Source: Candidatus Gastranaerophilales bacterium
Lineage (GTDB): Bacteria; Cyanobacteriota; Vampirovibrionia; Gastranaerophilales; Gastranaerophilaceae
DNA length: 64,000 bases
Assembly: GCA_944325825.1 (NCBI GenBank)
Contig: CALVBP010000005.1
Coordinates: forward strand, 1-64,000
Reading direction: 5' to 3'
The position numbers and the translations under genes were made by a program. Of this stretch, positions 36,212 to 45,353 are shown in pieces. How positions within the stretch are numbered: position 1 is the first letter of the stretch; the number at the start of each line of letters is the position of its first letter. The notes below the pieces were generated by a model. That model made no database searches. It had not been told where the DNA came from and saw nothing but the letters and a program-made list of their open reading frames with translations.

Positions 36212-38686
36212 TTATTCTCTGAAAGATAAGTCGGGCATGTTTTTCTTAAGCACCGCTCTTACGTTTGCCATCTGTGACTCAATAGCTTCGTCAGTCATTG
36301 TGGAATTAGGATCCTGCATTCTGATTCTGAACGCAACAGACTTGAATCCTTCTCTGACATGCTCGCCTTCATATACGTCAAATACGTCACAACCGTTAAA
36401 GAGCTTGTTATCTACGCCTTTTTTAACAACTTTTTCCAAATCATCCCAGGAAGTTGTTTTAGGGACAATTACCGCTAAATCACGTTGTACTTCGGGGAAT
36501 TGAGGAAGTTTTTTGTATCTCGGAACATTTTCATTAACACAGGAAATTAGCAAATCCAAATCAAGCTTGAACAAATACACATCTTGGTTCATTTTTAATT
36601 TGCCCTTAAGTTCCGGATGCATTTCGCCGTAATAACCGATAATTTGGGGTTGTTTACCAAGAAGGGTTAAGACGGCTGTTTTATACGGGTGGAAACATTT
36701 ATGTGATTCTGCAATAGAGGAATCTGCAAGGAGAACCGCTTTTATTCTTCTTGTGAGTCCGAATTCTTCCAGAACCTTATCTACGATTCCTTTAACCGTA
36801 TAAAAATCCACATCTCCGGTTTGCTGCCAGAGAGAGTTTTGTATGTTTCCGGTAATTACACCTGCCAGCGTTTGAGTCTCTTTAACTCCGGCACTTTTAA
36901 TATCAGGTTCCGCAACTCTTATATAGCTTCTTCCGATTTCATATCCCCAGAAATCTTTTTGTCCGTTATCATAATTGTATTTAACGCAATTGAGCAGGCT
37001 TGCCATAAGAGTTTGCCTCAACATAGTATAATCTTCTGATGCAGGCTTTTCTACGTAGATTGCATGTTCTTTATCATATGAAATATTAAACTGTTTTAAT
37101 AACGGTTCTCCTATAAGAGAAGATGTTGCAAGTTCATTTAACCCGCATCCCATCATAAGATTATGAACTTTTGATATGACTCTTTCAGTTAATGAAATAT
37201 CTGCCGAGTTTGATTTATTGGGAAGAGTCGGAGCAATTTTATCATAACCGTTTATTCTTGCAATTTCTTCTATTAAATCTGTCTCTCTTGTAACATCATT
37301 TGCTCTGAAAGAAGGAACTTCTATTCTGGCTGCAGCTTCATTTTTCCCGAGCACAGTAAAGCCCAAGTTCTCCAGAATAGAAAGACATCTTTCAGATTCT
37401 ATTTCACAACCCAGTAATCTTTTTATCTGGGCAAATCTTAATGTTATATTAATCGGTTCAAGTTTGTTCTCTCCGGCTTCTGAAATACCTAAAAATTCAG
37501 CATCGGCATATTTTTCCAACAGTTCAACAGCTCTAAATAACCCCGGTTTGACAGCCTCTATATCAACTCCTCGTTCATATCTTGCACAGGCTTCAGAACG
37601 ATATCCGACACTTCTGGCACTTTTTCTGTTGGAAGCAGGAGTGAAGTAAGCGGCCTCAAGAGCAAGATTTTTTGAATTTTCATCAATTTCCGAGTTAGCA
37701 CCGCCAAATACACCTCCAAGACATACGGGCTTATCTTCAGTTGCAATTACAACAGTATCCGTAGTGAGTTTTCTTTCCACTTCATCAAGTGTTACAAGAG
37801 TTTCTCCCTCAACAGCACGTCTTACACAGAGATATCCGTTAAGTTTATCTCTGTCAAAAGCGTGAAGCGGGGTTCCGTATTCCAGAAGAACATAGTTTGT
37901 AATATCTACAACGTTATTAATAGCTCTAATACCTGATGAAAGGAGCCTTTTTTGCATCCAATCCGGTGAAGGCTTGATTTTTACATTATTTAAAATTCCG
38001 AGAGAGTAGTATTTACAAACATCAAAATCTTTTATTTCTACTTTAAAATCTGATTTTTGAGCATCTCTTTGAGCATATTTAAATTTCATAGGTCTGTTAA
38101 AGAGTGCGGAAAGTTCTCTTGCTATTCCGATAACAGACATCTGGTCACCTCTGTTTGCAGTTGGTGCAGTATGAAGTATGTAATCTTTTTCAAACCCTAA
38201 AACATTTTCAACATCAAGTCCGATTCCTACATTCGGATAAATTCTGTTGAGAATCAGGATGCCGTCTTCTTCTTGATAGTTTCTGTCGGCAACACCCAGT
38301 TCATCATCTGAACAAAGCATTCCTTGAGATTCTACTCCTCTAATTACCGCAGGAGTAAGTTCAAATTGTTCTCCGGATTTTCTGTCAAGAACTTTGCTCC
38401 CGACAGAAGCGTACGGTATAATCTGCCCGACCTCAATGTTTTGGGCTCCGCAAACGACGGTTTTTAATGCTGAGCCTATATTTACGGTTACAAGATGAAG
38501 GTGATCAGAATTAGGATGATTGTCAATTTTTTCAATTCTTGCTGTTATTATATTAGTAAATTTGGGTCTTACTTCTTCAATTTCTTCGACTTCCAAACCG
38601 CTCATTGTAAGCTCATGAGCAATACGTTCAACTTCAATATCCTTAATATCCACTAACTCATTTAACCAGTTTAATGAAACTTGCAT
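36212..38686 (-). CDS. pheT: Phenylalanyl-tRNA synthetase beta subunit
   Basis: PheT is the large subunit of the heterotetrameric enzyme that charges tRNA(Phe). The 824-residue length is typical. Domains in order are an N-terminal EMAP/tRNA-binding domain (about 40-150, with HPNSDHLHL), B3/B4 editing (about 215-380), B5 (about 405-475) and the C-terminal anticodon-binding FDX-ACB domain (about 730-824) containing FPEVQRDLAVIV. pheS is not in the window. Confidence 0.97.
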   Translation of the reverse strand: MQVSLNWLNELVDIKDIEVERIAHELTMSGLEVEEIEEVRPKFTNIITARIEKIDNHPNSDHLHLVTVNIGSALKTVVCGAQNIEVGQIIPYASVGSKVLDRKSGEQFELTPAVIRGVESQGMLCSDDELGVADRNYQEEDGILILNRIYPNVGIGLDVENVLGFEKDYILHTAPTANRGDQMSVIGIARELSALFNRPMKFKYAQRDAQKSDFKVEIKDFDVCKYYSLGILNNVKIKPSPDWMQKRLLSSGIRAINNVVDITNYVLLEYGTPLHAFDRDKLNGYLCVRRAVEGETLVTLDEVERKLTTDTVVIATEDKPVCLGGVFGGANSEIDENSKNLALEAAYFTPASNRKSARSVGYRSEACARYERGVDIEAVKPGLFRAVELLEKYADAEFLGISEAGENKLEPINITLRFAQIKRLLGCEIESERCLSILENLGFTVLGKNEAAARIEVPSFRANDVTRETDLIEEIARINGYDKIAPTLPNKSNSADISLTERVISKVHNLMMGCGLNELATSSLIGEPLLKQFNISYDKEHAIYVEKPASEDYTMLRQTLMASLLNCVKYNYDNGQKDFWGYEIGRSYIRVAEPDIKSAGVKETQTLAGVITGNIQNSLWQQTGDVDFYTVKGIVDKVLEEFGLTRRIKAVLLADSSIAESHKCFHPYKTAVLTLLGKQPQIIGYYGEMHPELKGKLKMNQDVYLFKLDLDLLISCVNENVPRYKKLPQFPEVQRDLAVIVPKTTSWDDLEKVVKKGVDNKLFNGCDVFDVYEGEHVREGFKSVAFRIRMQDPNSTMTDEAIESQMANVRAVLKKNMPDLSFRE

Positions 38687-38746
38687 AATCTTCCTACCTC
38701 TCTGTTTGAGTTAATTATAATACAAATAAAGATTATACGGCAAGAA

Positions 38747-39520
38747 TTAAACATCCGTATCATAAAGAGAAGCATATTTCATAAGGGCTTCATAAACAGC
38801 AGGATGAACCTTTCCTTCCCTTACTTCTTTATAAAGAATCAACAAAGCTTCCAGCCTGGAGAGTTTTCTTCTGTAGACACGGGCCTCTCTTAAGGCGCTG
38901 TACTTATCTGCAATAGAAACTATCTGCATACCGAGAGGAAGATTTTGCGGCAGCTCTTCTTCAAATTCCGGATAACCGGATTTATTTAGATTTTGATGGT
39001 GATACTTGACAAGCTCTAAAATTTCTTCTTTAACCCCCTGGCTTTTCAAAAGCTCATATCCTAAAGTCGAGTGAATATTCATAATCTCTCTTTCTTTGGA
39101 ATTTAGTCTGGCGGGTTTATTCAATATTTTTGAAGGTATAAGGATTTTTCCTAAATCATGAAGCATAGAAGCTTCTTTTACAATTGACTGGTCTATTTCA
39201 GGATTAAGATTTTCTGCCAGAATAGAATACACACCTTTTGCAATATTGCAAGTCTCATTCATATGCCCGCCAGTAAGTTCTTTTAAGGTTTTTGTATTAA
39301 TTGAAAGTTTAATTTTGTACTTGTCGAGGAGCTTTTTGACAGCCGGATTTCTTAAAAGCATATTTTTTACTGCTTTTTTTTGGAGTTTTTCTTCTTTTCC
39401 GGTTTTTAGTTCGACTTTTCCCTGTGAATTTTTATAAACCAAAAATGCCGTATTACTAATTTGAACAGCACCATACAGATTTATATCAGTCTTATTTTTT
39501 TCGGGGTGTACTAAAAACAT
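38747..39520 (-). CDS. HD-GYP-like phosphohydrolase domain protein
   Basis: This 257-residue protein has an N-terminal half of unclear fold and an HD domain from about 85. HMNETCN, the metal-binding MLHDLGKILIP near 118 and HHQNLNKSGYPE near 165 match the HD-GYP order (HD, then HHxxxxxxGYP). HD-GYP enzymes hydrolyse cyclic di-GMP. The GYP signature is intact, so activity is plausible. No GGDEF partner is in the window. It could influence the motility genes nearby, but that is inference. Confidence 0.8.
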   Translation of the reverse strand: MFLVHPEKNKTDINLYGAVQISNTAFLVYKNSQGKVELKTGKEEKLQKKAVKNMLLRNPAVKKLLDKYKIKLSINTKTLKELTGGHMNETCNIAKGVYSILAENLNPEIDQSIVKEASMLHDLGKILIPSKILNKPARLNSKEREIMNIHSTLGYELLKSQGVKEEILELVKYHHQNLNKSGYPEFEEELPQNLPLGMQIVSIADKYSALREARVYRRKLSRLEALLILYKEVREGKVHPAVYEALMKYASLYDTDV

Positions 39521-39658
39521 CTCTTCATTTCGGGTTTTAAATCACACAACTTAACATAACTTTACAATAAATTTAAAAAATTAGCAAGTGGATATTAGAC
39601 TCTAGTGGAATTAAAAAAAGCATTAAGGATTTATTCTTGTAAAAAAGGAGAATTTAAC

Positions 39659-40195
39659 ATGACCGAAAAAAAATTTCTAAGCTTTATACTTACGGAAGGG
39701 ATTCTTTTAACACTTCTCGGACTCGGAATGCTTATGCTTCCGAAGCTAACGTCATTAACTTTCGGAATAATGGTTTGTATAGGTTTTTTTGTATATGGAA
39801 TTTATAAAACAATCAATGCTTTTTTTGCCAGAAATTACACCAGGCACTTTATTCTAAATGTGGTTTTAGGAATTTTGCTTGCAGTTATCGGAGTGTTGTT
39901 ATTTTTTGCTCCGAGGTTTAATCTTATATTGATTACATCAGCTATAGGAATTTATTTTCTTCTGGAAAGCATATCCACTACTGCTTTTGCAATTCAGACA
40001 AGAAAAACACTCTATCTGTGGTGGGCAAACCTTTTTGTATCTCTGCTGCAGTTTTTAATAGGATTTATTATTATAATGGGACTTCCGGGAACTGCATTCT
40101 GGGTTGTCGGAATACTTACGGGGATAAATTTTCTGATTGCAGGAATGATAATGATTAGCTTATTTATTTCAAACAAATATGTTTATAATATTTAA
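39659..40195 (+). CDS. HdeD family (DUF308) membrane protein
   Basis: This 178-residue protein has six regularly spaced hydrophobic helices and no long loops, the pattern of HdeD/DUF308 proteins, which in E. coli are linked to acid resistance. Gly-rich helix patterns such as GILLTLLGLGMLMLP and GIYFLLES recur. The ATG at 39659 has AAGGAG 8 bases upstream; an upstream in-frame start lacks this. Its physiological role here is unknown. Confidence 0.8.
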   Translation: MTEKKFLSFILTEGILLTLLGLGMLMLPKLTSLTFGIMVCIGFFVYGIYKTINAFFARNYTRHFILNVVLGILLAVIGVLLFFAPRFNLILITSAIGIYFLLESISTTAFAIQTRKTLYLWWANLFVSLLQFLIGFIIIMGLPGTAFWVVGILTGINFLIAGMIMISLFISNKYVYNI

Positions 40196-40222
40196 TCATT
40201 TATTCCAGACTTTCAAAAAAGA

Positions 40223-40240
40223 AGGGTGCAAAAGCACCCT
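40223..40240 (-). terminator. Terminator between DUF308 gene and sepF
   Basis: AGGGTGC and GCACCCT pair over 7 bp with a 4-base loop. A T-rich tract follows on the minus strand, so it best serves sepF; on plus only GAAAATC follows. Confidence 0.7.
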
Positions 40241-40298
40241 GAAAATCCAACTATCACAAATCAATATATTATTTATTAAAAATCTTTTTATAACCTGT

Positions 40299-40805
40299 TT
40301 ATAGAGGTTTGTTCCACAGAGATTCAGCAAATTTGCTCTGAACAGCACCGTTTTCAACAGAAAGAGAAACGTTGCTCGGAGTAAAGATAAATACCATATC
40401 ACTGATTTTTTGCGGTGTACCATTCAACGCATGTGCTGCGCCGCAAACAAAGTCAATTGTTCTTTGAGATTGTTCTTTATCTAACAAATCAAGATGAAGA
40501 ATAACTGTTTTCTTGTCAATTAATTTTTTAACAATTTGAGCAGATTCACTGAATGAACGAGGTTCAATAACAGTTACTTCACCTGTTTTGTAATTATTTG
40601 GATGAGAAACAACTTTTGAATCTCTTTCAAAAGAGCGTTCAGGTTTAACTCTTGTTTCATACATAGTATCTAAAGCCAGATTTCTGTCTGTAATATAATC
40701 ATTATCATTTTCTACTAAATCCATGAAAGCATCGTCTTCGCTTCCGTCATTGAAACTCTTAGTGAAAAAATTCACAAACCCTTTTAACCCTTCTGATAGT
40801 GCCAT
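40299..40805 (-). CDS. sepF: Cell division protein SepF
   Basis: SepF anchors FtsZ to the membrane and supports septum formation in Gram-positives and cyanobacteria. The 168-residue protein has an amphipathic N-terminal helix (MALSEGLKGFVNFFTKSF), an acidic linker and the C-terminal SepF domain (about 75-155) with KKTVILHLDLLDKEQSQRTI and the VCGAAHALNG turn. It follows yggS by 17 bases, the usual yggS-sepF pairing. Confidence 0.96.
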   Translation of the reverse strand: MALSEGLKGFVNFFTKSFNDGSEDDAFMDLVENDNDYITDRNLALDTMYETRVKPERSFERDSKVVSHPNNYKTGEVTVIEPRSFSESAQIVKKLIDKKTVILHLDLLDKEQSQRTIDFVCGAAHALNGTPQKISDMVFIFTPSNVSLSVENGAVQSKFAESLWNKPL

Positions 40806-40822
40806 TATTCCTCCAATATATC

Positions 40823-41575
40823 TTACTTAGTAAACAATTTTCTACCTAATCTAATCATCGTCGCACCTTCTTTAACTGCGAATTTATAATCGTTTGTCAT
40901 ACCCATAGAAAGTTCCGGCAATTTTATTTCGAACTCATTTTCCAACTCATCCCTAAACTTTCTTACATCGGCGAACAAAGCTGATAGTTCTTCTCCCGAT
41001 GCATCAATCGGTGCCATATTCATAAGCCCGCAAATTTCAATAGAGTCAAGCTTAAGAATTTCCGGAAAATCTTCTCTCAGCTGTTGTTTTGAGTATCCGG
41101 ATTTCTGCTCTTCGCCGGCATTATTAACCTGCAATAAAATTCTCTCACTCTTGTTTAAACGGCAGGCTGACTTGGATATTTCACGAGCAAGCTTGAGAGA
41201 ATCGACAGAGTCAATATAATCAAAATATTTGACAACTTTCTCAACCTTATTCGTTTGCAAATGCCCGATGAAGTGGAATGTGGAGTTTTTCTTAATCTCA
41301 TCCGGCAGTTCTTGAATCTTTTTAACAGCTTCCTGAGCTCTGGATTCGCCAAACTCTCTTAGTCCTGCTTCATATCCGGTTATTATTGCATGTAACCCGT
41401 AATACTTTGTAACTGCGATTATTCTTGGTTTATAAGGTACGATATCATTTTGAATGTTGAGAATACTCTGCTCTATGAGGTTTTTATCAAACAAGACATC
41501 TTCGCCCCAGTGATTTGAAGGAATCAAACCTTCTGCGGTTTTGTGATTGTCTGTATATTCTCCTGTCTGAGACAT
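40823..41575 (-). CDS. yggS: PLP homeostasis protein (YggS/PLPBP family)
   Basis: YggS binds pyridoxal phosphate without a classical catalytic reaction and buffers vitamin B6 and amino-acid levels. The PLP lysine is Lys57 (IIAVTKYYG). GYEAGLREFGESRAQEA and FIGHLQTNKV follow the family pattern, with the C-terminal SMGMTNDYKFAVKEGATMIR. GGGAGG lies before the ATG. The first gene of a yggS-sepF operon, preceded by a sigma-70-like promoter at 41596-41625. Confidence 0.95.
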   Translation of the reverse strand: MSQTGEYTDNHKTAEGLIPSNHWGEDVLFDKNLIEQSILNIQNDIVPYKPRIIAVTKYYGLHAIITGYEAGLREFGESRAQEAVKKIQELPDEIKKNSTFHFIGHLQTNKVEKVVKYFDYIDSVDSLKLAREISKSACRLNKSERILLQVNNAGEEQKSGYSKQQLREDFPEILKLDSIEICGLMNMAPIDASGEELSALFADVRKFRDELENEFEIKLPELSMGMTNDYKFAVKEGATMIRLGRKLFTK

Positions 41576-41595
41576 TTCCTCCCGACCTCATTTGT

Positions 41596-41625
41596 ATTAT
41601 ATACTACATCTCATGCCCTGTACAA
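41596..41625 (-). promoter_or_regulatory. Sigma-70-type promoter for yggS-sepF
   Basis: On the minus strand TTGTAC (41620-41625) and TATAAT (41596-41601) are separated by 18 bases. The spacer contains GGCATGAG, one of the many CATG motifs of this region. Confidence 0.6.
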
Positions 41626-41661
41626 GTAGCATATTGTAACAGTTTTTTTGATTTTGGCTCT

Positions 41662-41797
41662 CATGCTGAAACCCATGATTCACATGGATTTCAACCATGT
41701 TTAAATTGTTAAGTTTTGTAAACTTCATGACTTTTGTTAAGAACTTGACAAGATTTTTCCATGTTTTTTTAAAAAATTGGCATGCCCTTATGTCATG
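41662..41797. promoter_or_regulatory. CATG-rich intergenic array
   Basis: Eight CATG tetramers occur in 136 bases. They include an imperfect inverted repeat (41667-41677 against 41683-41693, 10 of 11 pairs matching), the palindrome AAGTTTTGTAAACTT (41711-41725) and GGCATGCC (41779-41786). The array lies upstream of yggS on minus and downstream of the flgE terminator. It probably contains protein-binding sites. The bound factor is unknown. Confidence 0.45.
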
Positions 41798-41810
41798 TAT
41801 GGATTTTAAG

Positions 41811-41838
41811 ACAGCAGCTGCCTTAGAACAGCTGCTGT
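41811..41838 (-). terminator. Hairpin at the 3' end of flgE
   Basis: ACAGCAGCTG and CAGCTGCTGT form a 10-bp stem with an 8-base loop just beyond the flgE stop codon. On minus the following bases are moderately T-rich, so it is likely the operon terminator. Confidence 0.65.
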
Positions 41839-41844
41839 TAAAGA

Positions 41845-43212
41845 TTATTGACCGAGATAAGCAAGTGTTTCCATTACGCTGCTTGCGGTTGCGAATACTC
41901 GTGAATTCATTTGAATCATACGTTGTGCTGTAATCATATTTGATAATTCAAAAGCAATATCAACGTTTGAACCTTCATAACCGCCGGATTCAATTGTTCC
42001 GAATGCCATTTCGCCGGCCATGCCGTAATATACTTCACCGACGTCAGGTCCCCATTCCCAGAGGTTATTATTTATAGAAACAAGACCTTCCTGATTAACC
42101 ATTGTAGCAAGTTCCAGCACAAAGTTTGTATCAGCAAGGACGGAACCTGTTGTTGTTACGTCATCCCCGGTTATTTCCACGCCTTCTTTTGTTATGTATT
42201 TCCATTCAATTGAATCATTTTCATCAACATATTTTGTTAATCTTGAGCCGTCTGTATAGATAGCTGTAACAATGCCGTTTTCATCCACGGTAACGTCTTC
42301 CAGCCCGGTTGCCTCTCTATCGTTGTTAAAGAGCATGTCCTGTATTGTGACACTCTGGTTTAATACATCTGATGTTGTATTCTGGTCAGACATACCAAAA
42401 GCTGACAGGAAGTTACTTGTGGTTGTTTCCTGATTAAAGGAAATGGTATTATCTCCTTCCATATTAAAAGATATTGTACCGTCACCGTTAACCTGTGCAC
42501 TCAGGCCGAGGTCAACAGTGTGGTCTTGTTCATACTGGGCGATTTGAGCGTTAAAATCTGCAACCATATCACCGACTGTTTGATTTAAATCATCTATAGT
42601 AAGAACAAGGTCACCTGCTGTGGTTCCATCCGGACCCAGAACCTTGACTCCGACATTACCGGCTTTTAAAGCATTCGTTAAATTATTTAACTCATTGAGA
42701 TTTTTATTTTGCAGGTCAGGGGAACCTTCAACAGAAACTTTAATATTTTTAGGCACCTTAACTGTTGTACTTGAGCCGGCATTTGAATATAGTCCTTCCG
42801 CTCCGACAACTTTCATACCGGAGTTGTTAACCAGGTTGCCTTCGCTATCAAGAGAGAAGATACCGTCTCTTGTAAAGTATTGTTTTCCGTCAGCATCCTG
42901 AACAACAAAGAAGCCGGTGCCTGAAATCATCAAATCTGTATCACGACCTGTTTGAACGAAAGTTCCGGTATTAAAATTACGGGTAATACCGCCGATTTTA
43001 GTACCTAAACCGATTTGTTTCGGATTTGTACCGCCACCGTCGCTTGTTGCTGCACTACCGTAAGATAATGTATTTGAAAATAGAGTTTCAAAAGTAACAT
43101 TAGCGGCTTTGAAAGCTGTTGTGTTAATGTTTGCAACGTTATTGGCGATTACGTTGATTTGAGATTGTCCGGCATTTATACCGGTACTGGATGTGTGTAG
43201 CGCCTGTGTCAT
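41845..43212 (-). CDS. flgE: Flagellar hook protein FlgE
   Basis: FlgE polymerises outside the cell to make the hook. The 455-residue protein has the terminal helices of hook/rod proteins: N-terminal ANNVANINTTAFKA near 27-40, and C-terminal VDIAFELSNMITAQRMIQMN near 412-431. The D1 region contains FVVQDADGKQYFTRDGIFSL. A Thr/Asn/Asp-rich middle is surface exposed. GGAGG precedes the ATG. It is the last gene of the fliJ-fliK-flgD-flgE run; a second hook/rod-type gene lies at 49840. Confidence 0.96.
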   Translation of the reverse strand: MTQALHTSSTGINAGQSQINVIANNVANINTTAFKAANVTFETLFSNTLSYGSAATSDGGGTNPKQIGLGTKIGGITRNFNTGTFVQTGRDTDLMISGTGFFVVQDADGKQYFTRDGIFSLDSEGNLVNNSGMKVVGAEGLYSNAGSSTTVKVPKNIKVSVEGSPDLQNKNLNELNNLTNALKAGNVGVKVLGPDGTTAGDLVLTIDDLNQTVGDMVADFNAQIAQYEQDHTVDLGLSAQVNGDGTISFNMEGDNTISFNQETTTSNFLSAFGMSDQNTTSDVLNQSVTIQDMLFNNDREATGLEDVTVDENGIVTAIYTDGSRLTKYVDENDSIEWKYITKEGVEITGDDVTTTGSVLADTNFVLELATMVNQEGLVSINNNLWEWGPDVGEVYYGMAGEMAFGTIESGGYEGSNVDIAFELSNMITAQRMIQMNSRVFATASSVMETLAYLGQ

Positions 43213-43266
43213 TTTTCCTCCTGCCCTGTCTTGGGTTATATTTCATTACTTTATTTTTATTTTTAT

Positions 43267-43337
43267 CCCTCTGTTTAGGAAGAGGGTTGGTGTGAGAGAA
43301 TCTCTCTTACCTTTTTATCGGATATATTTGTCCGATA
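43267..43337. repeat. Three hairpins between flgD and flgE
   Basis: CCCTCT/AGAGGG (43267-43286), GAGAGA/TCTCTC (43294-43306) and TATCGGA/TCCGATA (43316-43337) lie in a row in the flgD-flgE gap. The first resembles a common bacterial dispersed palindrome. The block could reduce or separate flgE expression within the operon. Confidence 0.55.
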
Positions 43338-43340
43338 CGC

Positions 43341-43940
43341 TTACTTATCTATACCGAACTTGCTCTTTAGAGCATCAGTAACGGCATCTTTTATTTTCTC
43401 TCCGCTGCTTCCGGCACTGGCTGTAACAGTGAGATTTGATGCGGCTGGTGAATTTTCGGATTCTCTTATTGATACAATATTAGCAATTGAATAATATTCA
43501 TCGCCAATTTTAACTTTGCCTGAGCCGTCTTCAAAACTTGCTTCGGTTACTATTCCTGAGACTTCTTTTTCTTCTTTTGTTTCAGGATCTGTATAGTTAA
43601 CAGTAACTTCTTTTCCGATAAGAGAGAGAGTTTGAGTAATTTCTGCATTTGCAGCCAAATCTGAGTAAAGTGCGGACAAATAATTCATACAATTATCCAG
43701 ACCTTGATTCATCTGAGTCATTTGTTCAAGGGTTGAATATTGAGCTAATTGAGCAAGCCATTCTGTATTATCAGTTGGCTGTGTAGGGTCTTGATTTTGA
43801 AGCTGCTGGAGCATCAAAGTCAGAAACATATTACTATCTTCCGTTGAAGATTTTTGAACATTTCCGCTTAAAGTATTTTCTGCTTGATTATATGCACTCT
43901 GGTTTTGCATACTTACAATTTCACTACCTACTAAAGACAT
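43341..43940 (-). CDS. flgD: Flagellar hook assembly protein FlgD
   Basis: FlgD is the cap that guides FlgE subunits into the growing hook. In this 199-residue protein the N-terminal FLTLMLQQLQNQDPTQPTDNTEW block near residues 40-62 is the family hallmark. A Tudor/FnIII-like middle with LIGKEVTVNYT follows. The C-terminal part is shorter than in enteric FlgD (about 230 residues). GGGAGG lies before the ATG. The position between fliK and flgE matches known flagellar clusters. Confidence 0.95.
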   Translation of the reverse strand: MSLVGSEIVSMQNQSAYNQAENTLSGNVQKSSTEDSNMFLTLMLQQLQNQDPTQPTDNTEWLAQLAQYSTLEQMTQMNQGLDNCMNYLSALYSDLAANAEITQTLSLIGKEVTVNYTDPETKEEKEVSGIVTEASFEDGSGKVKIGDEYYSIANIVSIRESENSPAASNLTVTASAGSSGEKIKDAVTDALKSKFGIDK

Positions 43941-43952
43941 AAAGCCTCCCCT

Positions 43953-45353
43953 CTATACATTACCATTTTTAAACTCCTCATCCGTTTGAGCCATCATTTT
44001 TTCAAACAATCCCTTTTCTTTTTCTTCTCTATCAGGCTGGCTCTGACCTTTATTCCCGCCTCTTGAACCCTCTTGCTCTGTCCAGTCTGGAGTATCCGCT
44101 TCTTTTTGTGTATTGCTGACTTTTACGGAAACGTTATCTACCCCGACCCCGTGTGATGCAAGAGTATCCTTTAAACCGTCTAAACCTTTCATTAGAAGGT
44201 CTTTAACCTCATTGCTTCCAACGGTGAAGTGCGCTGATAATCCATCTGAAGAATTAACAAGCTGAATCTGGACTCTGCCGAGTGATTCAGGATTTAAAAC
44301 AATATTGACTTTTGAATTATTAAACAAACCTTCCATTTGTTTTGTAATTTGTTCAATTATTTTGCTGGGCGTAATGTCTGTTGTTTTTGCCTGCACAGTT
44401 TGAGTTTGTGCCGGTTGATTTGTTTTTGTAACACTTAAATCAAAATGCTCTCCGTCGGAATGAAGCATTGCTTTTACTGCTTGTTCCTGCGGAGATTGAT
44501 TGTCCATTAAAGAACTTCCTTCATCAGATGCGGTTTTCGAATCTGCTTCTATTGATTCAATATTAAGCTCTTTGAGCTTATCGTCTTCAAGAATATTTTC
44601 AAAATCACTTTCTGATGAATTTGTTTTATCAGCAGTTTGATTGCCAGTGCTTGTTTCTGTTTCAAAAATATCAAAATCCATTGATGATTCAAAAGAATTT
44701 GTGTCAGTTTCGGCAGAAACGGTTTTATTGTTAAGTGTAATCGTATCTTCGTTTAAAATATCCTCATCTCCGGAATTGTCTTTTACTTGAGAATAGGTGA
44801 CCGGCTCTGTGCCTGCCGGCATTAAAGCCTCCAAATCTTTTATTTCCATATTTTCGGCATCTTCACTTTCTATGGTTTCAGATTCGGTATTGGAAGCAAG
44901 TTCCTCCCCTTCCGGATTTTCAGATTCTTCTGCCTCTTCTTCAGCCGGCATTCCAGTAGCTTCTTTTAGTTCGGAGATTATTTCATTTATATCACGTGCC
45001 AGTGTCAAATCTAAAGCAGATTCTGCACTTGATTCATCAACAGCTTGAGAAATAATTTCAGTAAAAGCTTCTCCTTCCTCGGCAGCGGCAGCTCCGATTC
45101 TATTGAAAGATTCTTCCACTTTACCCGAAGCTTTATCTGTCTGTGGAGCTTGAGGTGTTTGTGAAGATTGAATGCTATTCTCTTCTTTCAAACTATTTGT
45201 TTTTTGGGTGTATACCTTTTCGAAACCATCTTTTATAAAACTACTACTATGTTTATTGTCCATATATGAGACAGAGGTGTTTTCTCCGCCAGAAACAGAC
45301 GGAGTCTTTATATTTTGTAAATTATTTAAGGTATCGACTATTGAATTTATCAT
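43953..45353 (-). CDS. fliK: Flagellar hook-length control protein FliK
   Basis: FliK measures hook length and switches export specificity. The 466-residue protein has a long disordered N-terminal part rich in S, E, T and D. The conserved C-terminal FliK domain is at about 335-430, with LNPESLGRVQIQLVNSSDG and ARLLM/LMKGLDGLKDTLASHG. The tail is charged (GSRGGNKGQSQPDREEKEKG). It overlaps fliJ upstream by 4 bases. A second FliK-like gene lies at 48675. Confidence 0.92.
   Translation of the reverse strand: MINSIVDTLNNLQNIKTPSVSGGENTSVSYMDNKHSSSFIKDGFEKVYTQKTNSLKEENSIQSSQTPQAPQTDKASGKVEESFNRIGAAAAEEGEAFTEIISQAVDESSAESALDLTLARDINEIISELKEATGMPAEEEAEESENPEGEELASNTESETIESEDAENMEIKDLEALMPAGTEPVTYSQVKDNSGDEDILNEDTITLNNKTVSAETDTNSFESSMDFDIFETETSTGNQTADKTNSSESDFENILEDDKLKELNIESIEADSKTASDEGSSLMDNQSPQEQAVKAMLHSDGEHFDLSVTKTNQPAQTQTVQAKTTDITPSKIIEQITKQMEGLFNNSKVNIVLNPESLGRVQIQLVNSSDGLSAHFTVGSNEVKDLLMKGLDGLKDTLASHGVGVDNVSVKVSNTQKEADTPDWTEQEGSRGGNKGQSQPDREEKEKGLFEKMMAQTDEEFKNGNV

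Noticed and set aside
41697-41933. 78-residue plus-strand frame over the CATG array
   Set aside because: It overlaps flgE on the other strand and the terminator hairpin; coding use is unlike the neighbours.
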